This document shows, in pieces, positions 1 through 8,149 of a DNA stretch of 8,149 nucleotides. The DNA is from Betaproteobacteria bacterium RIFCSPLOWO2_02_FULL_68_150 (lineage in GTDB: Bacteria > Pseudomonadota > Gammaproteobacteria > Burkholderiales > SG8-39), in contig MERE01000033.1 in NCBI GenBank assembly GCA_001771975.1, positions 1-8,149 of the forward strand. Direction: 5' to 3'. The notes beneath the pieces are model-generated. The model worked only from the letters and a program-made list of their open reading frames with translations, was not told the DNA's origin and ran no database searches. Every line of letters begins with the position of its first letter. The stretch's first letter is position 1. A program made the position numbers and the translations under genes.

Positions 1-177
1 GGCGCAGAACAGGCCGTCGCGCTCGGGCTTGAAGGTGCGGTAGTTGATGGTCTCCGGCTTCTTCACCTCGCCGTAGGACCAGGAGCGGATCTTCTCGGGC
101 GAGGCCAGCCCGATCTTGATCGCATCGAACTCCTCGTCCTGCTGGACCTGCTTGAACAGCTCGAGCAGCGCTTTCAT
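1..177 (-). CDS. rpoC: RNA polymerase subunit beta', N-terminal 59 residues (partial, runs off the left edge)
   Basis: This is the beginning of the beta' subunit of RNA polymerase, which carries the catalytic metal site and forms one jaw of the DNA clamp. The visible 59 residues begin MKALLELFKQ and contain EEFDAIKIGLASPEKIRSWS and KKPETINYRTFKPERDGLFC, matching the strongly conserved N-terminus just before the zinc-binding domain. The zinc cysteines and the catalytic NADFDGD motif lie beyond the edge and cannot be checked. The start is the ATG at 177-175, two nucleotides after the rpoB stop. A good ribosome-binding site, GGAGAGG, lies inside the last rpoB codons with 8 nt spacing. That arrangement implies translational coupling, which fits the equimolar need for beta and beta'. 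Family identity is clear; only the truncation limits the entry. Confidence 0.97.
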   Translation of the reverse strand, partial: MKALLELFKQVQQDEEFDAIKIGLASPEKIRSWSYGEVKKPETINYRTFKPERDGLFCA

Positions 178-179
178 TC

Positions 180-4466
<4,287 letters not shown>

Positions 4467-4515
4467 GAAGGCTCCCGGCTGAGGTCAGTCAGCGATGGAT
4501 ACGAAAGACAAGAGG

Positions 4516-4554
4516 GCAAAGCCGAGCCGCCCGAAGCGGGCGGCTCGGCTTTGC
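4516..4554 (-). terminator. Strong hairpin between rplL and rpoB, likely partial terminator (attenuator)
   Basis: Positions 4516-4533 and 4537-4554 are perfectly complementary over 18 bp, with a 3-nt loop (CTT on the transcribed strand). The stem core is GC-only and its foot is AAAG/CTTT. On the rpoB-coding strand the stem is followed by TTTGCCCTCTTGTCTTTC, a pyrimidine-rich but interrupted tail, so it is not a perfect intrinsic terminator. It lies 49 nt before the rpoB ATG. In E. coli an attenuator in this same spacer lowers rpoBC transcription relative to rplJL. The same role is inferred here, since rpoB must still be expressed. A processing or mRNA-stability role is the alternative. Confidence 0.75.
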
Positions 4555-4594
4555 GCTCGGCACGACCGGTACCAGCGCGCGCCGGCCGGGCGGG

Positions 4595-4618
4595 GTGGAG
4601 GGGCTGCCGCCCCTCCAC
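4595..4618 (-). other. Second hairpin in the rplL-rpoB spacer
   Basis: A perfect 10-bp GC-rich stem (4595-4604 with 4609-4618) closes a 4-nt loop, starting 24 nt downstream of the rplL stop. On the transcribed strand it is followed by C- and G-rich sequence with no U-tract, so it does not look like an intrinsic terminator by itself. It may protect the 3' end of the rplJL message or act as a processing site paired with the larger hairpin downstream. E. coli has an RNase III site in this spacer, but I see no sequence proof of one here. Confidence 0.5.
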
Positions 4619-4642
4619 GGTTCCCATTCCCGTCACGCGCCG

Positions 4643-5020
4643 TTACTTGATCTCGACCTTGGCGCCGGCGTCGGTGAGCTTCTTCGCGACGGCGTCGGCG
4701 TCGGCCTTCGAAACCCCTTCCTTCACGGGCTTCGGCGCGCCGTCGACGAGATCCTTCGCCTCTTTCAGGCCGAGGCTGGTGACCTCGCGGACCGCCTTGA
4801 TGACGTTGACCTTGTTGTCGCCGAATGCAGTGAGCACGACCGTGAATTCGGTCTGCTCCTCTGCGGCTGCGGGTGCGGCTGCGCCACCCGCCGCCGGCGC
4901 CGCCACCGCGACCGCAGCTGCGGCGGAGACGCCGAATTTCGCTTCCATGTCCTTGATGAGCTGCGACAGCTCGAGGACGGTCATGCTTGAAATGGCTTCG
5001 AGTACTTGTGCACGTTCCAT
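4643..5020 (-). CDS. rplL: 50S ribosomal protein L7/L12 (bL12)
   Basis: L7/L12 forms the flexible stalk of the large subunit that recruits and activates translation GTPases such as EF-Tu and EF-G. The 125-aa product has the expected three parts. The N-terminal dimerisation domain (1-32) includes VLELSQLIKDMEAKFGV. The hinge (33-53) is rich in Ala, Gly and Pro. The C-terminal factor-binding domain (54-125) includes EFTVVLTAFGDNKVNVIKAV, LGLKEAKDLVDGAPKPVKEG and the ending AGAKVEIK. Length is typical. The ATG at 5020 has GGAG about 6 nt upstream. It follows rplJ after 41 nt, as expected for proteins that assemble as an L10-(L12)n complex. The 176-nt hairpin region after it separates it from rpoB. 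Confidence 0.98.
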   Translation of the reverse strand: MERAQVLEAISSMTVLELSQLIKDMEAKFGVSAAAAVAVAAPAAGGAAAPAAAEEQTEFTVVLTAFGDNKVNVIKAVREVTSLGLKEAKDLVDGAPKPVKEGVSKADADAVAKKLTDAGAKVEIK

Positions 5021-5061
5021 GGTTCACTCCGAAATGTCGAATGGGTTCCTGAAAATGCGGC

Positions 5062-5592
5062 TCAGGCCGCAGCCTTCTCGCGCGCATCGCGTACCGCGGC
5101 GATGGTGCGGACAAACCTGCCCGGCACCTCGTTCATCGTGCGCACCAGCTTCACCATCGGCGCCTGCATCGTGCCGAGCAGCGTCGCCAACAGCTCTTCA
5201 CGGCTGGGCATCGTGGCCAGCGCCTTGACGTCCCTGGCGGACATCACGGCATTGGCCATCGCGCCGCCCATGATGACGAAGCGCTCGTGCTCCCTGGCGA
5301 AATCCGCGAGTACCTTGGCACCCGCGACCGGGTCCTGCGCGATGCCGTACATCAGCGGCCCGGAGAGTTGCCCGGACAGCGGCTCGAACGGCGTGCCCTT
5401 GACGGCACGGCGCGCCAAGCTGTTCTTCAGCACCCGCAGATACAGGCCCGACTTGCGTGCCCTGACGCGCAAGCCCGTCACGGCGCCGACGTTGAGGCCG
5501 CGGTTTTCCGCGACGATCACCGCCTGCGCCTTGGCGAGCACGGCCGCGACTTCCGTCACGATCGCCTGCTTTTGCTCAAGACTGAGACTCAA
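5062..5592 (-). CDS. rplJ: 50S ribosomal protein L10 (uL10), TTG start
   Basis: L10 anchors L7/L12 dimers to the 23S rRNA GTPase centre and, bound to L12, represses translation of its own mRNA in bacteria studied. The 176-aa product begins MSLSLEQKQAIVTEV. Its N-terminal rRNA-binding domain includes AQAVIVAENRGL (22-33) and LYLRVLKNSLARRAV (50-64). After PSREELLATLLG (129-140) comes the C-terminal helical region that binds L12 dimers, ending VRDAREKAAA. The start is TTG at 5592-5590. An in-frame TAG lies only two codons upstream (5598-5596), and AGGAGGT sits 6 nt before the TTG. The next in-frame ATG is residue 81, which would destroy the rRNA-binding domain. A 263-nt structured leader precedes it and rplL follows. 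Confidence 0.97.
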   Translation of the reverse strand: MSLSLEQKQAIVTEVAAVLAKAQAVIVAENRGLNVGAVTGLRVRARKSGLYLRVLKNSLARRAVKGTPFEPLSGQLSGPLMYGIAQDPVAGAKVLADFAREHERFVIMGGAMANAVMSARDVKALATMPSREELLATLLGTMQAPMVKLVRTMNEVPGRFVRTIAAVRDAREKAAA

Positions 5593-5597
5593 GGTCT

Positions 5598-5604
5598 ACC
5601 TCCT
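5598..5604 (-). promoter_or_regulatory. Strong Shine-Dalgarno of rplJ that fixes its TTG start
   Basis: The transcribed strand reads AGGAGGT, then 4 nt and a further CC before TTG, giving 6 nt between the last G of AGGAGG and the start codon. This near-perfect anti-16S match is the main reason to accept TTG. It may compensate for the weak start codon, and it is the natural target of the autogenous control expected for rplJ. Confidence 0.85.
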
Positions 5605-5619
5605 AAACGTTGATCAACC

Positions 5620-5639
5620 GGGCGGTGCTGCCACCGCCC
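5620..5639 (-). promoter_or_regulatory. Hairpin just upstream of the rplJ ribosome-binding site
   Basis: Eight perfect base pairs (5620-5627 with 5632-5639, GGGCGGTG against CACCGCCC) close a 4-nt loop. The stem ends 15 nt before the AGGAGG of rplJ. It has no following U-tract, so it is not a terminator. It would bring the upstream leader close to the ribosome-binding site. Its role is inferred. Confidence 0.6.
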
Positions 5640-5644
5640 ACCCA

Positions 5645-5672
5645 GGGCAGAGGAGACTGATCTCCTGCGCCC
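5645..5672 (-). promoter_or_regulatory. Leader hairpin with alternative pairing potential to the rplJ Shine-Dalgarno
   Basis: On the transcribed strand AGGAGA (5666-5661) pairs with TCTCCT (5656-5651) around a TCAG loop, extended after a two-base internal step by GGGC with GCCC (5672-5669 with 5648-5645). The same strand portion GTCTCCT (5657-5651) can pair with the rplJ AGGAGGT (5604-5598) over 7 positions, two of them G-U. The AGGAGA arm thus resembles a decoy of the true ribosome-binding site. This is sequence complementarity only; no structure was computed. Confidence 0.45.
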
Positions 5673-5710
5673 CTCTGGCGACCTTGAATCAGGAACCCGG
5701 CAATGCATTC

Positions 5711-5807
5711 CCGCTTCGGGTACGCCGTCTGCGTAGGGTGTTGCGCGATTAAGCCCGCGGCGGCAGTCGTGCCGTTCCGGCCGCCGCGAGCCCCTACGGT
5801 CTTTGAC
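5711..5807 (-). ncRNA. Ribosomal protein L10 leader (autogenous control element), core region
   Basis: This cis-acting mRNA element is where L10-L12 binds to repress rplJL translation. On the transcribed strand it reads GTCAAAGACCGTAGGG, an enclosed stem-loop, then ACACCCTACGCAGACGG and CGTACCCGAAG. CGTAGGG (5798-5792) pairs with CCCTACG (5738-5732) over 7 bp. Inside it, 5753-5763 pairs with 5781-5791 over 11 bp with one G-U. The CCTACG-CAGACGG part and its position ahead of rplJ match what I recall of betaproteobacterial L10 leaders, which include a kink-turn. A covariance-model search was not possible, so the boundaries are approximate. Confidence 0.75.
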
Positions 5808-5855
5808 AGCTGCTGCGCATTCTCGCGAACGAGCAACGGCCCAAAGTTCCAACTT

Positions 5856-6566
5856 TCAATGCGCCTGCTGCTGCGCCGACAGTGTCGCGGGATCGACCTT
5901 GACGCCCACTCCCATGGTGCTCGACACCGAAAGCTTGCGCAGAAAAATCCCCTTCACGCTCGACGGCTTCGACCGGTTGAGCGCCTCCACCAGTGCCGCA
6001 AGGTTGTCGCGCAGCTGCTCCGCTGTGAACGAGGCGCGCCCGATCGTGCATTGCACGACGCCCGCCTTGTCGGCGCGGAACTGCACTTGGCCGGCCTTGG
6101 CATTTCTCACTGCCCCGGCGACATCGGGCGTCACCGTGCCGACCTTCGGGTTGGGCATCAGGCCGCGCGGCCCCAGGATCTGGCCCAACTGGCCGACGAC
6201 GCGCATCGCCTCCGGCGCCGCCACCACGACGTCGAAATCGATCTTTCCCGCCTTGACCTGCTCAGCCAGGTCTTCCAGGCCCACCAGATCGGCGCCGGCC
6301 TCCTTGGCAGCCTGCGCCTTGTCGCCCGCAGCGAACACCGCGACGCGCACCTTCTTCCCGGTGCCGGCCGGCAGAACCACCGAGCCGCGCACCGTCTGGT
6401 CCGATTTCTTGGCGTCGATGCCCAGATTCACCGCGACATCCACCGCCTCGTCGAACTTTGCGGTCGCAGTTTCCTTGACGAGCTTCATGGCATCGAACAC
6501 GGCATAGGCCTTTGCCCGGTCAACCTTGGTTGCGAGACCCTTGCGGCGCTTCGAAAGCGTGGTCAT
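5856..6566 (-). CDS. rplA: 50S ribosomal protein L1 (uL1)
   Basis: L1 binds 23S rRNA at the mobile L1 stalk beside the E site and helps release deacylated tRNA. In E. coli it also represses the rplK-rplA message. The 236-aa product is of normal length. It starts MTTLSKRRKGLATKVDRAKA, has the RNA-binding segment FDEAVDVAVNLGIDAKKSDQ (38-57) and TVRGSVVLPAGTGKKVRV (58-75), and carries the family signature GQILGPRGLMPNPKVGTVT (128-146). The C-terminal part includes KGIFLRKLSVSSTMGVGVKV (205-224). Its ATG (6566-6564) directly follows the rplK TAA with no gap, and GGAGGG lies inside the end of rplK 7 nt upstream. Translational coupling to rplK is therefore very likely. After its stop comes the 263-nt rplJ leader region. 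Confidence 0.99.
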   Translation of the reverse strand: MTTLSKRRKGLATKVDRAKAYAVFDAMKLVKETATAKFDEAVDVAVNLGIDAKKSDQTVRGSVVLPAGTGKKVRVAVFAAGDKAQAAKEAGADLVGLEDLAEQVKAGKIDFDVVVAAPEAMRVVGQLGQILGPRGLMPNPKVGTVTPDVAGAVRNAKAGQVQFRADKAGVVQCTIGRASFTAEQLRDNLAALVEALNRSKPSSVKGIFLRKLSVSSTMGVGVKVDPATLSAQQQAH

Positions 6567-6998
6567 TTACATGCCCTCCACAATGATGCCCATCGAGCGC
6601 GCGCTGCCCGCCACGGTGCGCATCGCCGCCTCGAGATCCGCCGCGTTCAGATCCGGCATCTTCACCTTGGCGATCTCCTCGACCTGCTTGCGCGTGATCT
6701 TTCCGACCTTGTCCGTATGCGGCCGCGGGCTGCCGGACTCGATCCCCGCCGCCTTCTTGATCAGCACCGTGGTCGGCGGCGTCTTGATAATGAAAGTGAA
6801 GCTCTTGTCGGCGTACGCCGTGATCACCACCGGCAGCGGCAGGCCGGGCTCGACCTTCTGGGTCTGGGCGTTGAACGCCTTGCAGAATTCCATGATGTTG
6901 AGGCCGCGCTGTCCCAGCGCAGGGCCGATCGGCGGCGACGGATTCGCCTTGCCAGCCGGCACCTGCAACTTCACGAAACCGACGATCTTCTTTGCCAT
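6567..6998 (-). CDS. rplK: 50S ribosomal protein L11 (uL11)
   Basis: L11 binds the GTPase-associated region of 23S rRNA, supports factor function and RelA activation, and forms the thiopeptide (thiostrepton) site with that rRNA. The 143-aa product has the N-terminal domain with KLQVPAGKANPSPPIGPALG (10-29), including the prolines of the thiopeptide cleft, followed by QRGLNIMEFCKAFN (30-43). The C-terminal RNA-binding domain includes FTFIIKTPPTTVLIKKAAG (67-85), GKITRKQVEEIAKVKMPDL (99-117) and MRTVAGSARSMGI (126-138). Length is typical. The ATG at 6998 has AGGAG 6 nt upstream. A 71-nt spacer separates it from nusG, with no convincing terminator or promoter, and rplA begins immediately after its stop. 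Confidence 0.99.
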   Translation of the reverse strand: MAKKIVGFVKLQVPAGKANPSPPIGPALGQRGLNIMEFCKAFNAQTQKVEPGLPLPVVITAYADKSFTFIIKTPPTTVLIKKAAGIESGSPRPHTDKVGKITRKQVEEIAKVKMPDLNAADLEAAMRTVAGSARSMGIIVEGM

Positions 6999-7069
6999 GC
7001 ATCGCTCCTATCGGGTTGCGGCGGACGCTCGCGCGCCCTCCCCGTCAAGATCGGGATTGACCCCGGTTG

Positions 7070-7603
7070 TCACGCCTTTTCGACCTGTCCGAACTCCAGC
7101 TCGACCGGGGTCGAGCGCCCGAAGATCGTCACCGCCACCCGCAGGCGGCTCTTTTCGTAGTTCACGTCTTCCACCGTGCCCTGGAAATCGGTGAACGGGC
7201 CCTCCTTGACGCGCACCATTTCGCCGGATTCGAACAGCACTTTGGGCTTCGGTTTTTCCACCCCCTCGCGCATCTGCTGCATGATCGCGTCGACCTCCTT
7301 CTGCGAGATCGGCGCCGGTTTGGTCGCCGTGCCGCCGACGAAGCCGGTCACCTTGTTGGTGTTCTTCACCAGGTGCCAGCTGTCGTCGTTCATTTCCATC
7401 TCGACCAGCACGTAGCCGGGGAAGAACTTGCGCTCCGACATGTGTTTCTGGCCGCCCTTCATCTCGACAACCTCTTCGACCGGCACCAGAATCTTGCCGA
7501 AGCTGTCCTGCATGCCGGCGCGCGTGATGCGATCCTCGAGCGCGCGCTTGACCGATTTTTCGAAGCCCGAATAGGCGTGCACCACGTACCAGCGTTTGGT
7601 CAT
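7070..7603 (-). CDS. nusG: Transcription termination/antitermination factor NusG
   Basis: NusG binds the beta' clamp helices of elongating RNA polymerase, suppresses pausing, and through its KOW domain contacts Rho or ribosomal protein S10. The product is 177 aa, close to the E. coli 181. The NGN domain starts MTKRWYVVHAYSGFEKSVKR and includes ERKFFPGYVLVEMEMNDDSW (57-76) and VKNTNKVTGFVGG (79-91). After a charged linker (about 100-125) the KOW domain runs GEMVRVKEGPFTDFQGTV (127-144) to FGRSTPVELEFGQVEKA (161-177). An upstream in-frame extension exists, but ATG at 7603 gives the family N-terminus and forms an ATGA overlap with the secE stop, the usual coupling of this pair. rplK follows after 71 nt. 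Confidence 0.98.
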   Translation of the reverse strand: MTKRWYVVHAYSGFEKSVKRALEDRITRAGMQDSFGKILVPVEEVVEMKGGQKHMSERKFFPGYVLVEMEMNDDSWHLVKNTNKVTGFVGGTATKPAPISQKEVDAIMQQMREGVEKPKPKVLFESGEMVRVKEGPFTDFQGTVEDVNYEKSRLRVAVTIFGRSTPVELEFGQVEKA

Positions 7604-7953
7604 GTTTTCTTCCAGCCGAGAACCAGGTCGTAGAGCACCCACTCGAGTGTCTTGTCGCTGATCCAGAGAAACACCGCCATCACCACCACGAACGCGAACA
7701 CCGCGGCCGTGGTCTGCACCGTTTCCTTGCGGTTCGGCCAGACCACCTTTTTCACCTCGACCACCGCCTCGCGTGCAAACGCGGTAAAGGTGCGCCCGGG
7801 TTCGGTCATCCACGCCACTGCGGCACCCGCCGCGATTCCCGCGACCACCACGAGAACCCGCAGCACCAGCGCCTGCTCGGACAGCAGGTAATAGCCGACG
7901 AGGCCCGCCGCCAGCAGCAGCGCTGCAATGGTCAATTTTGCTTTGTCAGCCAT
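7600..7953 (-). CDS. secE: Preprotein translocase subunit SecE (three-helix type)
   Basis: SecE clamps the SecY channel and stabilises the inner-membrane translocon. The 117-aa product has three hydrophobic segments, at about 7-23, 29-48 and 82-98. This is the three-helix form of E. coli and other proteobacteria rather than the single-helix form of many bacteria. The diagnostic block is in the cytoplasmic amphipathic helix before the last segment: FAREAVVEVKKVVWPNRKET (59-78) with the conserved WP. The ATG at 7953 gives the short N-terminus MADKAKLTIA. Only 13 nt separate it from the encoded CCA end of tRNA-Trp, and these contain no clear Shine-Dalgarno (the best is GAAG). It overlaps nusG by 4 nt at its end. 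Confidence 0.97.
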   Translation of the reverse strand: MADKAKLTIAALLLAAGLVGYYLLSEQALVLRVLVVVAGIAAGAAVAWMTEPGRTFTAFAREAVVEVKKVVWPNRKETVQTTAAVFAFVVVMAVFLWISDKTLEWVLYDLVLGWKKT

Positions 7954-7966
7954 GGTCTTCAGGGTT

Positions 7967-8042
7967 TGGCAGGGGCAGAGGGGATTGAACCCCCAACCTT
8001 CGGTTTTGGAGACCGACGCTCTGCCAGTTGAGCTATGCCCCT
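7967..8042 (-). tRNA. trnW: tRNA-Trp (anticodon CCA)
   Basis: A complete 76-nt cloverleaf with an encoded 3' CCA. The acceptor stem AGGGGCA pairs with TGCCCCT, and the discriminator base is G, as in E. coli tRNA-Trp. The D arm reads GCTCAACTGGCAGAGC. The anticodon stem TCGGT/ACCGA closes the loop CTCCAAA, giving anticodon CCA, which reads UGG. The T arm is GGGGG TTCAATC CCCTC with one G-U pair. It lies 10 nt after the tuf stop and 13 nt before secE, so it is expected to be cut from a tuf-trnW-secE transcript by the tRNA-processing nucleases. Confidence 0.98.
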
Positions 8043-8052
8043 TCGGTTTCCT

Positions 8053-8149
8053 TTACTCGATCACTTTGGCGACGACGCCGGCGCCGACGGTCTTGCCGCC
8101 CTCGCGGATCGCAAAGCGCAGGCCCTGCTCCATCGCCACCGGCGTGATC
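8053..8149 (-). CDS. tuf: Elongation factor Tu, C-terminal 31 residues (partial, runs off the right edge)
   Basis: EF-Tu delivers aminoacyl-tRNA to the ribosomal A site as a GTP complex. Only the end of domain III is present: ITPVAMEQGLRFAIREGGKT followed by VGAGVVAKVIE and TAA. This is the near-invariant C-terminus of bacterial EF-Tu. The G domain is outside the window. Many proteobacteria carry two tuf copies; this one, next to tRNA-Trp and secE-nusG, is in the position usually called tufB. Which copy it is in this genome, and whether it is intact, cannot be told from 31 residues. Confidence 0.95.
   Translation of the reverse strand, partial: ITPVAMEQGLRFAIREGGKTVGAGVVAKVIE

Noticed and set aside
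4860..4930. GC-rich alanine-coding repeat in rplL, considered as a simple-sequence repeat or expansion
   Set aside because: It is the normal Ala/Gly/Pro hinge of L7/L12, of usual length.
4485..5114. A 209-codon minus-strand frame covering rplL and the rplL-rpoB spacer
   Set aside because: It is the alternative frame of rplL, full of Arg and Gly, and reads through both spacer hairpins. rplL in the true frame is unambiguous.
5609..5618. Palindrome GTTGATCAAC just upstream of the rplJ Shine-Dalgarno, considered as a DNA operator
   Set aside because: A 10-bp self-complementary site with no loop is too short to claim without a second copy or a known regulator.
5603..5836. A 77-codon minus-strand frame in the rplJ leader
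   Set aside because: Its possible start lacks a ribosome-binding site, and the frame runs through the leader stems. There is no recognisable protein family.
5589..5852. An 87-codon minus-strand leader frame whose TGA overlaps the rplJ TTG (TTGA), a possible upstream coupling peptide
   Set aside because: I see no start codon with a convincing ribosome-binding site, the sequence is low-complexity Arg-rich, and the region is better explained by conserved L10 leader RNA structure. The overlap may be chance.
5843..5856. Inverted repeat AAAGTT-CC-AACTTT at the rplA stop, considered as an operator or the start of an rplJ promoter
   Set aside because: The repeat is short and its two-base loop makes a poor hairpin. 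A TTGGAA near it has no matching -10 element at normal spacing.
7044..7061. GTCAA/TTGAC inverted repeat in the nusG-rplK spacer, considered as a terminator or as a -35 box for rplK
   Set aside because: A 5-bp stem with an 8-nt loop and no U-tract is weak, and there is no AT-rich -10 box downstream of the TTGAC. The spacer otherwise shows only the rplK ribosome-binding site.

Overview
The window is a complete, ordered piece of the conserved transcription/translation locus of a high-GC bacterium, almost certainly a betaproteobacterium. Every gene lies on the minus strand, so the biological order runs from the right edge to the left: tuf (3' end), tRNA-Trp(CCA), secE, nusG, rplK, rplA, rplJ, rplL, rpoB, rpoC (5' end). 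The betaproteobacterial call rests on the tuf-tRNA-Trp-secE-nusG linkage and on RpoB sequence. The RpoB segments SALGPGGLTRERAGFEVRD, RQAVPCLRPEKP and RSTGPYSLVTQQ follow the Burkholderia-type pattern I remember, and the C-terminus ends GIDIDLERY. I cannot name a genus.

Right end (about 7070-8149): the last 31 codons of EF-Tu, then a 76-nt tRNA-Trp 10 nt downstream, then secE only 13 nt after the tRNA 3' end, then nusG overlapping secE by ATGA. There is no room for a separate promoter between tuf and secE, so these genes look co-transcribed and separated by tRNA processing. Middle (5062-6998): rplK and rplA abut exactly (TAA then ATG). A 263-nt structured region follows. It resembles the L10 leader, the mRNA site where L10-L7/L12 represses its own synthesis, and it precedes rplJ, which starts at TTG. 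rplL follows after 41 nt. Left end (1-4642): a 176-nt rplL-rpoB spacer holds two strong hairpins, one an 18-bp perfect stem that looks like an attenuator. rpoB (1428 aa) comes next, and rpoC starts 2 nt after it.

Together the genes supply the ribosomal GTPase-centre proteins (L11, L1, L10, L7/L12), the NusG elongation factor, the SecE translocon subunit, a tRNA, EF-Tu and the two large RNA polymerase subunits. The two structured spacers are where ribosomal-protein output could be separated from polymerase output.

I found no mobile element, CRISPR array, defence gene, foreign-looking insert or undescribed system. Points worth a second look are a roughly 70-residue insertion in RpoB between the lobe and the returning protrusion strand, the strong rplL-rpoB hairpin, a possible Shine-Dalgarno-sequestering alternative pairing upstream of rplJ, the TTG start of rplJ, and the very short leader that tRNA processing would leave on secE. 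All functional statements are from sequence reading and family knowledge; nothing was searched or computed.
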